64,000 nt of DNA, taken from Bradyrhizobium neotropicale. GTDB taxonomy: Bacteria; Pseudomonadota; Alphaproteobacteria; Rhizobiales; Xanthobacteraceae. Of the stretch, positions 37,688 to 45,886 are shown in pieces. A program made the position numbers and the translations under genes. The notes under the pieces were generated by a model that made no database searches, had not been told where the DNA came from, and worked only from the letters and a program-made list of their open reading frames with translations. Positions within the stretch are counted from its first letter, which is position 1. Every line of letters starts with the position of its first letter. The DNA lies in NCBI RefSeq assembly GCF_001641695.1, contig NZ_LSEF01000091.1, positions 62,001 through 126,000 of the forward strand, read 5' to 3'.

Positions 37688-38353
37688 TCAGGACGTGACG
37701 CCGATGATGTCGGCGGCGCTGACCGAGACGCCGTTCACGGTGAGCGAGGGCGTCGAGGTCGAGGTGTCGATGCCGGTCACCGTGCCGGTGACGGTCGTAT
37801 AGTTGAGGACGGAGTTGCCGGCGGAATCTGTGGCAGTTACCGAGATGGTGTACTTGCCGCCGTCGGAGAGCTGGTTGCCGCTGGAGTCCTTGCCGTCCCA
37901 GGTGAAGGTGTTGGATCCGGCGCTCCCCGTTCCGGTGCCGGTCCACACCGTGTTGCCGGAAGAATCCTTGACGCTGATCGAGACGTTCGAGGCGGACGAC
38001 GACAGCGAGTAGCCGAACGTCGCCGAGCCGTTGCTCAGCGTCGACGTATCAGTCTTCGCCTCGACGGTGTGGCCGATATAGTTCACCGAGTTGAGCGTCA
38101 CGAGGCTCGAGAAAGAGCTCGACAGCGAAGAGAGATTGGAGTTGATCGACTGCTGCTGGCTGAAATTCGCGTAGGACGTGAGCTGATTGATGAAGTCGGT
38201 GGTCGAGGTCGCATTCAGCGGATCCTGGTTCTGGAGCTCGCTGACGAGCAGGCTCAGGAAGTCGCTCGACGTCAGCGACGACGAAGACGACGTGCTCGAC
38301 GAGGACGTCGTGGTTGATGCTGTCGAGACGGAGCTCGTCGCGGAAACGGTCAT
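37688..38353 (-). CDS. flgD: flagellar hook-capping protein FlgD
   Basis: 221 residues. N-terminal motif SSDFLSLLVSELQNQDPLN and TTDFINQLTSYANFSQQQSI are typical of FlgD, followed by an immunoglobulin-like part (GKDSSGNQLSDGGKYTI). It caps the growing hook during assembly. The ATG at 38353 is chosen over a TTG one codon earlier because GGAG lies 7 bases before it. A GGCAA-N4-TGCCG box lies about 130 bp upstream. Confidence 0.92.
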   Translation of the reverse strand: MTVSATSSVSTASTTTSSSSTSSSSSLTSSDFLSLLVSELQNQDPLNATSTTDFINQLTSYANFSQQQSINSNLSSLSSSFSSLVTLNSVNYIGHTVEAKTDTSTLSNGSATFGYSLSSSASNVSISVKDSSGNTVWTGTGTGSAGSNTFTWDGKDSSGNQLSDGGKYTISVTATDSAGNSVLNYTTVTGTVTGIDTSTSTPSLTVNGVSVSAADIIGVTS

Positions 38354-38480
38354 CAAACACTCCGGTTCTCGTGCCGCCGGCCGTGACGATGTCGGCGGGC
38401 GGCTTGAAATCTCTGTGCTGATGAAACGCGTGAGCGTGCGAATTCAGGCGCGGATTTGCCCGCGCGAATGCGGCTTTCGA

Positions 38481-38495
38481 CGCGGCAAGATCTGC
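38481..38495 (-). promoter_or_regulatory. FlbD/ftr-like box upstream of flgD
   Basis: CGGCAAGATCTGCCG, with inverted arms CGGCA and TGCCG. The core GGCAA-N4-TGCCG recurs at 43016-43029, and a GGCAT version at 42073-42086, each upstream of a flagellar-cluster gene. It resembles the ftr sites bound by FlbD in Caulobacter as I remember them. Confidence 0.45.
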
Positions 38496-38585
38496 CGTGC
38501 GCACGCGCCGCGTTCGGCACGCTGCATCAACGCAAGCAGGCCCAACTCCGATTTACGAAAAGCGTAAGTAGATCGAAGGAAACTC

Positions 38586-38858
38586 TCAGCTCCCGGCCGT
38601 CTCGCCTTCGGTGCGCGGCTCGGCGGCGTCGCTGTTCAATTTCTTGGCCGCGGCGGCGATGCGGTCGGCGAGGCCTCCCGGCGCCCGCACCGGGGGCGCT
38701 TCAAGCGCGCTACGCAAGGTGCGCGCCTCCTCCAGGAGCGACTGCGCGGCGGCGGAGCGGGCGAGCAGCTCTTCGGCGAGCAGGCGCCGATCATCGGGCC
38801 AGCGCGAAAGGTCCTCGCCCAGCCGATCGATCAGATCTTCAAACTCGGTGACGTCCAT
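38586..38858 (-). CDS. small acidic-helical protein (90 aa), possibly linked to the ECF sigma factor
   Basis: 90 residues: MDVTEFEDLIDRLGEDLSRW, PDDRR, then a long Ala/Leu/Glu helix (LLARSAAAQSLLEEARTLR) and a polar C terminus. No membrane segment. Proteins starting with this EDLIDRLG-x-DLSRWP-x-DRR pattern are, from memory, often found beside ECF sigma genes in this order; the sigma gene here is 3.3 kb away. Function unknown. Confidence 0.55.
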   Translation of the reverse strand: MDVTEFEDLIDRLGEDLSRWPDDRRLLAEELLARSAAAQSLLEEARTLRSALEAPPVRAPGGLADRIAAAAKKLNSDAAEPRTEGETAGS

Positions 38859-39017
38859 CGCCTGCCGGTCCCGTCTTCCCCGGGCCCGTCATAAAGCATT
38901 GCGAGCGCGGCGGAAACCGGATTTCCGCGAGTTCAGGCGCCAAAGGCGCCCGACGCACTACGGAATGCGCTCGAAACCGTGGTCCGAACGACTGCCGGGC
39001 CGGCGAGATGAGTTCGC

Positions 39018-39446
39018 TCAACGCTTGCCGGCCGAATCGGCCGAGGCAGCCTTGCCCCCCCGCACCGTCGCGTCGACCTGCTCCCAGGCCTCACGCAGCT
39101 CGGTCAAGCCGGCAATGATGCGCCGAAAACTCTCGCGCGCATGCGGCCGGCCATAGGCCTTCAGGCTCGCCAGGATGAGGGCATTGTAGGTCTGGAACAG
39201 CCGTTCGGCGACCGCCCCGCCCTTGGTGAAATCGAGATTGTGGCTGAGCCCGCGCAGGATCGCGGTCGCCTTCATCAGGTGCTCGTGTCCCTCCTCGAAG
39301 CGCCGCGCTTCCTGCGCCGCAAGCGACTTCTGCAGGAAGGTGATCGCGCCGCCGAGCAGCATCGATACCGCCTTCAGCGGCGGGACGGTGGTCGCGATTC
39401 CCCGATAGGCCTGATTGGCCATGTACGCCATCGGATTATGCATCAT
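39018..39446 (-). CDS. fliS: flagellar export chaperone FliS
   Basis: 142 residues, helical, with the FliS form: an N terminus of NPMAYMANQAYRG, LLGGAITFLQKSLAAQEARR, then LMKATAILRGLSHNLDFTKG and RLFQTYNALILASLKAYG. FliS binds flagellin's C-terminal disordered region before export. Its ATG overlaps the fliD stop (TGATG at 39444-39448), so the two are coupled; fliD-fliS is the usual arrangement. Confidence 0.88.
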   Translation of the reverse strand: MMHNPMAYMANQAYRGIATTVPPLKAVSMLLGGAITFLQKSLAAQEARRFEEGHEHLMKATAILRGLSHNLDFTKGGAVAERLFQTYNALILASLKAYGRPHARESFRRIIAGLTELREAWEQVDATVRGGKAASADSAGKR

Positions 39447-41149
39447 CAGTTACTCGAGCTGGAGTTGAGCAAGGCCTTGAGATAGGTGAGCGTGTTGTTG
39501 GCGCTCTCGATCGCGGCCTGGTAGTTCGCATATTGGGTCTGGAGCTGCGTCTGATAGGCGGTCGCGGCGCTCTCGATGTCGTCGACCTTCTGCTGAAGCA
39601 CGTTGTCGCGATCCTGCAGGTTTGTGATCAAGGTCTGCAATGCACCCGAGCTCGAAGAGTAGGTCTTGGCGATCTGGTAGAGCTGCGTGGCAATGCCGGA
39701 CGTCGAGGTCACCGTGATCGATTGCGACGTTGTCCCCGAATAGGTGAAGGCCATGCCGGCATAGGCCGTCCCGGCATTGCCGATGATGGTGGTGCCGCTG
39801 ATCGTGAACAGCGAGGAGTCGCCGCCGACCGAGGCCGACGTGAGATTGCCGGAGGAATCCACGGTCAGGTCGAGCGTGAAGGATTGCGGCGAGGTTCCGG
39901 TGTTGACGACGCTGAGCTGGCTCGACGAAGCCTTGGTCTGCGCCGACAACAGCGTGGTGACCCCGCTCAAATTGGTGCTGAGGATTCCGGACAGCGTCGA
40001 GGTGTCGAGCTCGAGCTCGTTGTTCTCGTTGAAGGACAGGCCGAGGTCGGCCATGGTGAGCCCGCCCACGGTGCTGCTGAGCGCGTTCTGCAGCGCATCC
40101 ATGATGTCGCGCATTGTGCCATCGCCGAACAGAACCGCGCTCGACGACGCCGTGCCGTCCGAAGCGGTCGCCTGCTGGGCCATCACCGCGTCGCGGAAGG
40201 TGTTGTAGTTGGTGACGAACGTCTCGACCGCGGATTCGATCTGGCTGGTGTCGGCCCCGATGCTGATGTTCAGCGTTGCTCCGTCGGGCGTCGCCTGGAG
40301 CAGGTTGAACGTCACACCGCTGAGAACGTCGGTGATGTCGTTGGTATCCCGGGTCATCGAGATGCCGTCGAGGGAGAACTCGGCCGCCTGTGCCTTCTGC
40401 AGGGCGTCGGTGAAGGCGCCGGAGCTGTCGGTCACCCCGAGCTTGTTCAGGATGTCGTCGCCGGAGGTGCTGGAATAGGTGATGTCGGCCGCATCCTCGG
40501 TTCCGGTCAGCACCATCTCGTAGGATCCGCTCGACACCTGGACGATCGAGGCCTGCACATTGGTGGTCGAGGTCTGGGCGTTGACGGCGTCGACGACGTC
40601 CTGGAGCGACATCGTGCTGGTGACGGTGATGTCGGCGGTGCTGCCGCTCCCAAGACCGAGCGAGAAGGTGCCGGAATAGCCGAGCGCGGCGGTCTGGCTC
40701 GATTGCGAGGTGCCGACCACCTTCTGCGCGGTGGCGATCTGGCTGATCGTCAGCGTGTGGCCGCCGGTCGCCGCGCCGTTGCTGACCGACATCGACAGCG
40801 CGGATGACGCGCTCACGTCGCCGGTCGAGCTGAGGGTCGCCGAACGGGTGGCAAAGGCGTTGGTCGCCAGCGAATTGACGACGGAGGTCGCGAGCGAGGA
40901 GAGCCCGCCGTAGAGCGTGGAAAGGTCGGTCTGGAGCGTCTGGTAGGCGGTGACCTTGGCCTCGTTGCTGGTGATCGTGGTCGAGATCGTGGTCGCCAGC
41001 TCGAGCTTGGCGTTCACCGCCGCGGTGATCAGCGCGCTCCAGTCGATGCTGGTCGACGTCGTCGTACCGGTCGTGGTCACCGAGGAGGCGCTCGAACTGG
41101 CCGAACTGGTCGTCGACGTGCTGCTGGTGCTCGAACTGACGCTGGTCAC
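39446..41149 (-). CDS. fliD: flagellar filament cap FliD
   Basis: 567 residues, extremely Ser/Thr-rich at the N terminus. HAP2 signatures: GHTLTISQIATAQKVVGT, MSLQDVVDAVN, the central AADITYSSTSGDD, and a C-terminal coil (QDRDNVLQQKVDDIESAATA) followed by a short Asn/Ser tail. FliD caps the filament and folds flagellin at the tip. A large overlapping frame on the same strand (39450-41192) is a shadow. Lies between flagellin and fliS. Confidence 0.9.
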   Translation of the reverse strand: MTSVSSSTSSTSTTSSASSSASSVTTTGTTTSTSIDWSALITAAVNAKLELATTISTTITSNEAKVTAYQTLQTDLSTLYGGLSSLATSVVNSLATNAFATRSATLSSTGDVSASSALSMSVSNGAATGGHTLTISQIATAQKVVGTSQSSQTAALGYSGTFSLGLGSGSTADITVTSTMSLQDVVDAVNAQTSTTNVQASIVQVSSGSYEMVLTGTEDAADITYSSTSGDDILNKLGVTDSSGAFTDALQKAQAAEFSLDGISMTRDTNDITDVLSGVTFNLLQATPDGATLNISIGADTSQIESAVETFVTNYNTFRDAVMAQQATASDGTASSSAVLFGDGTMRDIMDALQNALSSTVGGLTMADLGLSFNENNELELDTSTLSGILSTNLSGVTTLLSAQTKASSSQLSVVNTGTSPQSFTLDLTVDSSGNLTSASVGGDSSLFTISGTTIIGNAGTAYAGMAFTYSGTTSQSITVTSTSGIATQLYQIAKTYSSSSGALQTLITNLQDRDNVLQQKVDDIESAATAYQTQLQTQYANYQAAIESANNTLTYLKALLNSSSSN

Positions 41150-41176
41150 TTTGCTGCCCGCTCCATCCCGGTAAGA

Positions 41177-41203
41177 GCCGGGCCGGCATCAAGCCGACCC
41201 GGC
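41177..41203 (-). terminator. hairpin between flagellin and fliD
   Basis: Stem GCCGGG (41177-41182) with CCCGGC (41198-41203), plus an inner CGGC-ATCAA-GCCG, with one mismatch between the two parts. It follows the flagellin gene on the minus strand by about 25 bases. No T-run follows, so it is an attenuator or mRNA 3' stabiliser at best. Confidence 0.4.
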
Positions 41204-41227
41204 ATGACGGTCGTTAGGTCAGGCGTC

Positions 41228-42052
41228 TTAGCCGAGCAGCTTGAGCAGGTATTGCGGCATCTGGTTCGCCGCGGATTCGGCCGACACCGCGGCCTGCGTC
41301 TTCACTTCGGCCGAGGACAGCTTGGCCTGCTCGGCCGCGATGTCGACGTCCTTGATCGCGGAGTTCGCAGCCTGCAGGTTCTGGGTCTGGGTCGAGATCG
41401 AGTCGGAGGAGAAGTTGAACCGCGACTCCTGCGCGCCGATGCTGGCGCGAGCCGCGGAAACCGTATCGATCGCGGTGTCCAGCACGGTCAGTGCCGAGGT
41501 CGCATCCGACAGCGAGCTGACGTCGAGCGAAGAGACGCTGAGCGAAGACGCCGTGAGACTCGTCAGCTTGATCGTGATGGTGTCCGAGCCCGAAGAGCCG
41601 ACCAGGACCGAGACGCCGGAGGAGAACACGCTGGAGCCATCGAGCAGACTCTGGCTGGAATAGCGGGTGCCGCTCGCGATCGAATCGATTTCGCTCGTGA
41701 GCTGCGTGAATTCCGAGTTGATATAGGCCCGGCTTGAATCGGTGGTGGTGCCCGACGCGGACTCCGAGGCCAGCGACTTCATGCGGGCCAGGATGTCGGA
41801 GATGTTCGAAGCGCCGCCGTCCGCGGTCTGCAGGATCGCAGTCGCCTGCGACGCGTTGGTCGCGGCCTGCTGCAGCGTGGTGACGTCCGACGAGATGCGG
41901 GTGGAGATCGCAAGGCCGGCAGCGTCGTCGGAGGCAGAAGTGATGCGCGAACCGCTCGACAGCTTGGAGAGCGAGCTGCTCTCCTGCGCGGAGTTGATAT
42001 TGAGGTAGCGCACCGCGGAGTTCGCGGCAGTGTTGGTGTTAATTGCAGGCAT
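41228..42052 (-). CDS. fliC: flagellin
   Basis: 274 residues, a short flagellin with conserved D0/D1 ends and little variable middle. N terminus: PAINTNTAANSAVRYLNINS, SLSKLSSGSRITSASDDAAG; C terminus: AARASIGAQESRFNF and ESAANQMPQYLLKLLG. The middle is rich in Ser and Thr, possible O-glycosylation sites. AGGAG lies 6 bases before the ATG. No flaF/flbT genes are adjacent. A GGCAT-N4-TGCCG box starts 21 bases upstream. Confidence 0.93.
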   Translation of the reverse strand: MPAINTNTAANSAVRYLNINSAQESSSLSKLSSGSRITSASDDAAGLAISTRISSDVTTLQQAATNASQATAILQTADGGASNISDILARMKSLASESASGTTTDSSRAYINSEFTQLTSEIDSIASGTRYSSQSLLDGSSVFSSGVSVLVGSSGSDTITIKLTSLTASSLSVSSLDVSSLSDATSALTVLDTAIDTVSAARASIGAQESRFNFSSDSISTQTQNLQAANSAIKDVDIAAEQAKLSSAEVKTQAAVSAESAANQMPQYLLKLLG

Positions 42053-42072
42053 TGAAGGCTCCTGTGCTGATG

Positions 42073-42086
42073 GGCATGGCGTGCCG
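42073..42086 (-). promoter_or_regulatory. FlbD/ftr-like box upstream of flagellin
   Basis: GGCATGGCGTGCCG. It matches the GGCA(A/T)-N4-TGCCG pattern of the boxes near flgD and the sigma gene, and lies 20 bp before the flagellin ATG, close enough to act within the leader as a repressor site. Confidence 0.4.
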
Positions 42087-42193
42087 CATCGTGGAAGACG
42101 ATTGACGACGCGGACCGCAGCCCCGTCCGTTCGCTCAAACGACGGAGCGCAAGGAGATCAGGCGGGAAATTCTCCGAGAGCGGAATTTTATGG

Positions 42194-42877
42194 TTAGTAG
42201 TCGGTAAACGCGGTTCGGATGTCGCGTTCGTGCTTGCGCAGGAGCTGGCGAAGCTGCTGGCGGCCGCGCTTGAGCAGCGACTCCACCGCGGCGACCGTCG
42301 TGTCCATCACCTGCGCGATCTCGCCGTTGCTCATGTTCTCGTGGTAGGAGAGGATCACTGCGATGCGCTGCTGCTCTGGCAGGCGCTGCATCGCGAGCTC
42401 CAGCATGTCGTTCAGCTCGTTGCGCTCGATGATTTCAGCAGCATCCGGCTGGCCGTCGGCAACTTCCGGCACCGTCTCGACATTCTCGGTGCGCGGCTTG
42501 CGGCGCAGGTCGATGCAGCGGTTGGAGATGACGCGGTAAAGCCAGGTCGAGAATTTTGCGCGGCCGTGCTGCCAACGCCCGCGATGAGTCCAGATCTTGA
42601 GCATGGTGTCCTGCACCACGTCCTCGGCATCCGCCGCGTTGCCGATGATGCGCAGCGCGATCGCGTAGGCACGATCGATATGCCGCTCGACCAGCATCCG
42701 GAATGCAGCTTCATCACCGGTGGCAAGCCTGTCCAGGAGCTCGCTGTCCTCGTCGAAGACAACGTCGGCGACCGGCGGATTGTCGGGCGCGAGCGCCACT
42801 GAGGGCATCACCGGCACGGTCGCATCAGCCGACACCGTCGCCTCGGCGGGACCCCAGACATCAGCAGCGTAACTCAT
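42194..42877 (-). CDS. ECF-type RNA polymerase sigma factor
   Basis: 227 residues. Region 2 includes FRMLVERHIDRAYAIALRII and AEDVVQDTMLKIWTHRGRW; region 4 includes MQRLPEQQRIAVILSYHENM, then SNGEIAQVMDTTVAAVESLL and KRGRQQLRQLL. An N-terminal extension of about 60 residues precedes region 2. The ATG at 42877 has GGAGA 8 bases upstream; the in-frame upstream start at 42946 lacks one. It lies directly upstream of flagellin on the same strand, 141 bp away. Its partner anti-sigma factor is not obvious; the 90-aa protein at 38586 is a candidate. Confidence 0.88.
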   Translation of the reverse strand: MSYAADVWGPAEATVSADATVPVMPSVALAPDNPPVADVVFDEDSELLDRLATGDEAAFRMLVERHIDRAYAIALRIIGNAADAEDVVQDTMLKIWTHRGRWQHGRAKFSTWLYRVISNRCIDLRRKPRTENVETVPEVADGQPDAAEIIERNELNDMLELAMQRLPEQQRIAVILSYHENMSNGEIAQVMDTTVAAVESLLKRGRQQLRQLLRKHERDIRTAFTDY

Positions 42878-43015
42878 CCCGCAATCTCCAACCCGCAATG
42901 CCGGCGGCGCACATGCCACGCAGCTTCCACGCGTTGAACGCGACACCAGAACAATCCAGGCGGAGATTTTCTGAGTTTTTTCAAGATGTTATCCGGAATC
43001 TTTTGCCGGGCAACA

Positions 43016-43029
43016 GGCAATAATTGCCG
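43016..43029 (-). promoter_or_regulatory. FlbD/ftr-like box upstream of the sigma gene
   Basis: GGCAATAATTGCCG, whose core GGCAAT-A-ATTGCC is a perfect inverted repeat. It lies 138 bp before the sigma ATG and 360 bp before the HAD gene. Same GGCAA-N4-TGCCG pattern as at flgD. Confidence 0.45.
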
Positions 43030-43292
43030 ACAGCACGCAAATGTCGCGCGTTCGTCCTGCAATCATCGACATCGTCTCGCACCATTGCGGATCATCGATC
43101 CCAAACAGATGTGTTCTCGAAAAACGCTTAGATTACGCGGCACCAGGTGATCGAACGGCACGCGCATCGCGCGCCTGAGGATCAATTGTGTCTGAGTGTA
43201 AACGGCCGCGAGACCGCTTCTTCACTCGGCAATTTTTTCCGAATCACCTTTTTCGAACCTAGCGATTTTTTTGAATCTGTCAGTCGCGACGA

Positions 43293-43323
43293 GCGCGATT
43301 TTGAATCGCGCGTGAACTTTTTT
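43293..43323 (+). terminator. hairpin with T-run before the HAD gene
   Basis: Perfect stem GCGCGATT-TTG-AATCGCGC (43293-43311) followed six bases later by a T6 run (43318-43323). It looks like an intrinsic terminator or attenuator for transcription entering the HAD gene 66 bp on. The gap between stem and T-run weakens the call. Confidence 0.35.
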
Positions 43324-43388
43324 CGTCGTCGTGCCGCCTGAGTTCACTCACGCGCACGTTAATCGCGTGTTGGAAGGGGATTCTTGAC

Positions 43389-45803
43389 ATGACGATCGCG
43401 ACAGTCGGCGCAAAATGTCGGACGCAAAATGTTTCTGCTTGGTCATTCGATGTTTTCGATACGTTTCTCGTTCGCGCCTGCACGACGCCAGATGGCGTAT
43501 TTGAAAGGACTTACGAGCTATCCGGCGTTTCGCGCTCTTCTCCGGGTGTTTCCGCGAGTTTCGTTCAGCATCGAATCCAGGCCGAAGCGCGCGCACGCAA
43601 GGCTGCAAAGGACAAGCGCGGAGCGAGCGAAGTTCACGTCACCGAGATCTATTCCTATTTTCCGTTCAGGCTGTTCGGCCTCGAACGCCGTGACCTGAAC
43701 GATCTGGTCGATGCCGAGTTCGACGCGGAGCTCGCGCTCTGCCGTGCCAATCCCGACATGCTGCGGCAATATCTGGACATGAAGCGCGCCGGCCATTGCG
43801 TCGGATTCATCTCCGACACCTATTGGGATTCCGAACGGCTGGCGCAGCTGTTGCGGGCTTGCTGGCCCGGCCTGACCTGGGATTTCCTCTACGCCTCCTG
43901 CGACCATGGCAGCAGCAAGAGCGAAGCCCTGTTCGCGAAATACCTGTCCGAGCAAGGCATCGATGCAGCCGCCTCCTTTCACGTCGGCGACAACGAGAAG
44001 GCCGACATCAGGGGCGCGCGGCGCCACGGCATTCGTCCGCGCTACTATCCACAGGCCACGCCGCGGCTGGCGTCGATCTTTCAACGCGAGACCGCGCTGT
44101 TCGAATTGCTCTGCCAGAACGCGCCGTCGCGGCTCGATGATGGCGCGCGTACCTTGCGACGCATGGTGGCAGCGGGCAGCGCCGAGAAGTCTCCCGCATT
44201 CCATCTGGGACTCACCATCCTCGGCCCGGTGATGACGGCTTTCGACGCCTTTGTGGCGAGACGATGCAAGGAGGTCGGGGGCCCGGCCCGGCAGGTTGCC
44301 CTCGGCTTCCTCGGCCGCGACGGCTTCCTGTCGCACCGGATCTGGCAGGGCCTGAACGGCACGGCCTCGGCCTATCTCGAGATCAATCGCCGCGTCAGCC
44401 TGATCGCCTCGGCCGACACGATCGACCCGCTCGTCGATCTCCTCAGCAAGGTCTTCAAGATCGATGCGACGACGTTCCACGACATGATGAAGATCACGTC
44501 GCCGGAAGTCGTCGCGTTCTTTGCGAGGTTTCCCGGCGGAATCGCTACTGGCGAAGAGCTCGCAGCCGCCCTTCCCGACCTGATGGACGCCGGTGAAATC
44601 GTCGCGCTCGCCGGGGCCTTGCGCAGGCGCTTGCTCGCTTATCTCCGTTACGCAATCCCGGGCTTTGACGACTGCACCGATCTCGTGCTCGCCGATCTCG
44701 GCTATTCCGGCAGCGTGCAGAAGGCGCTGCGCCGCGTCTTCGACCAGGAGGGCATCAAGGTCCGCCTGCACGGCGCCTATCTGATCTCCCTCGACGACGC
44801 CTTTGACGATATCGCCGAAGAGGACAGTGTGGAAGGCTTCATCTCCGACCTCGTAATCACGCCGCATGCCAAGCGCATGCTGAGCCGCAACGTCGCACTG
44901 CTGGAGCAGGCCTGCTGCTCGGCCGACGGCTCGGTGCGGGACTACGAGGGCGGCACGGTGCTGCGTGAGATCAATCCGCGTCCCGCAAGCCAGATCGCGC
45001 TTGCCGCGGAGATTCAGGCCGGCGCACTGGCCTTTGCGGAGAGCGCCGTGGGCGTCGCGGCCAATTACGGTCTGCATCCCTACGCCGCACCCGACGTCGC
45101 CGCGCGCTGGAGCGCGGCGACGCTGGCGCGGCTCCTGCTGCTGCCCGATGAGGACGAACTGGCGCTGCTCGGCGGATTGAAGCACGACGTCAACCTCGGC
45201 ACACATGCGCTGGCGCCGATGCTCGACAGCCGCTTCGTCTGCGACCAGATCACCGCGCGCGGCCTCTCGGCCGCCTGCGCGTCGGCCGCGCCGCCGATGT
45301 GGCTCGCGGGCAGCTTCGCGCGCCTGTCGCCGTCCTACGGCTATCTCTATGTGCTGTTCGGCGCCAATCGCCTGCCCGCCGACGTCTTCGAGGAACGCCC
45401 CTGTGGCTCGGTTCAGGTCGGATTGTTCCGCGCCGGCGGCGATGCGGCACTTGAGACAGTCACCATCTATCGCACCGGACTCGGCGAGCTGCGTTTGCGC
45501 ATTCCCCTGTCTCGCACCATGGCAATCAGCATGATTGCCTTGCCGCTGGCGAAATTCGCGCCCCAAGGCCTTCTCCATCGCGTGACTGTCCAGCAAGGCG
45601 AGGATGTTCGCGACGCCGCCGAGAGCCAGGACGTGATCGGCATCGCCGACGCCAGCCTGGTCTACGCCGGCATCCAGCGGACCGGCGAGCATTATCGCGC
45701 CGAGACCGAGGACGGCTGCCTGCTGATCCCGGTCGCTCCGATGACGAAGGACATCGCGGTCTATTCCGTGGCGATCGCGCCGCTCGGCACCAGCTCCAAA
45801 TAG
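43389..45803 (+). CDS. large HAD-superfamily domain protein (804 aa)
   Basis: 804 residues. The N-terminal part (about 15-215) is a HAD fold: motif I SFDVFDTFLVR, then FISDTYWDSERLAQLL and, at the end, HVGDNEKADIRGARRHGI. The residue two after the nucleophile Asp is Phe, as in haloacid dehalogenase-like members, not the usual general-acid Asp. The remaining 580 residues are unrecognised, with a second Rossmann-like stretch (VALGFLGRDGFLSHRIWQGL, LVLADLGYSGSVQKALRRVF). Similar HAD proteins occur in surface-polysaccharide clusters. GGAAGGGG lies about 8 bases before the ATG. It heads a three-gene plus-strand set beside the flagellar genes. Confidence 0.7.
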   Translation: MTIATVGAKCRTQNVSAWSFDVFDTFLVRACTTPDGVFERTYELSGVSRSSPGVSASFVQHRIQAEARARKAAKDKRGASEVHVTEIYSYFPFRLFGLERRDLNDLVDAEFDAELALCRANPDMLRQYLDMKRAGHCVGFISDTYWDSERLAQLLRACWPGLTWDFLYASCDHGSSKSEALFAKYLSEQGIDAAASFHVGDNEKADIRGARRHGIRPRYYPQATPRLASIFQRETALFELLCQNAPSRLDDGARTLRRMVAAGSAEKSPAFHLGLTILGPVMTAFDAFVARRCKEVGGPARQVALGFLGRDGFLSHRIWQGLNGTASAYLEINRRVSLIASADTIDPLVDLLSKVFKIDATTFHDMMKITSPEVVAFFARFPGGIATGEELAAALPDLMDAGEIVALAGALRRRLLAYLRYAIPGFDDCTDLVLADLGYSGSVQKALRRVFDQEGIKVRLHGAYLISLDDAFDDIAEEDSVEGFISDLVITPHAKRMLSRNVALLEQACCSADGSVRDYEGGTVLREINPRPASQIALAAEIQAGALAFAESAVGVAANYGLHPYAAPDVAARWSAATLARLLLLPDEDELALLGGLKHDVNLGTHALAPMLDSRFVCDQITARGLSAACASAAPPMWLAGSFARLSPSYGYLYVLFGANRLPADVFEERPCGSVQVGLFRAGGDAALETVTIYRTGLGELRLRIPLSRTMAISMIALPLAKFAPQGLLHRVTVQQGEDVRDAAESQDVIGIADASLVYAGIQRTGEHYRAETEDGCLLIPVAPMTKDIAVYSVAIAPLGTSSK

Positions 45804-45886
45804 TCCGCCTGATCGCGCCGCCCCGGTCGTTGAAGTCCATGGGCTAAGAAAAGCGCCGATCCGACCCGGCGCGAGGGGACACGGAA

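Larger units (their letters stand above)
42878..43388. other. 511-bp divergent intergenic region
   Basis: Lies between the sigma gene (minus) and the HAD gene (plus). It contains the GGCAA-N4-TGCCG box (43016-43029), a second palindrome TTGCCGGGCAA (43003-43013), a T-tract-rich stretch (43233-43323, five T runs) and a GC-rich hairpin (43293-43311). It is clearly less GC-rich than the flanks. Short frames here have no coding character. Confidence 0.6.

Noticed and set aside
38357..38480. Sigma-54 promoter before flgD
   Set aside because: A GGCACG occurs near 38373, but no GC at the right distance (-12) follows on the gene's strand.
38839..39021. 60-codon minus-strand frame between fliS and the 90-aa gene
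   Set aside because: No ribosome site, overlaps the 90-aa gene start, and has proline/arginine-rich non-coding character.
39450..41192. 580-codon open frame overlapping fliD on the same strand
   Set aside because: Composition is Arg/His/Gln-rich without pattern, and the frame is a by-product of the Ser/Thr-coding repeats of fliD, whose product is clearly recognisable.
43233..43323. Phased T-tracts as bent DNA
   Set aside because: Centres are spaced by about 15, 18, 31 and 20 bases, not multiples of one helical turn, so sequence-directed curvature is not clearly supported.
43147..43341. 64-codon frame in the leader of the HAD gene
   Set aside because: Lies in the T-tract region, has no ribosome site and contains the hairpin; Phe/Arg runs arise from T tracts.
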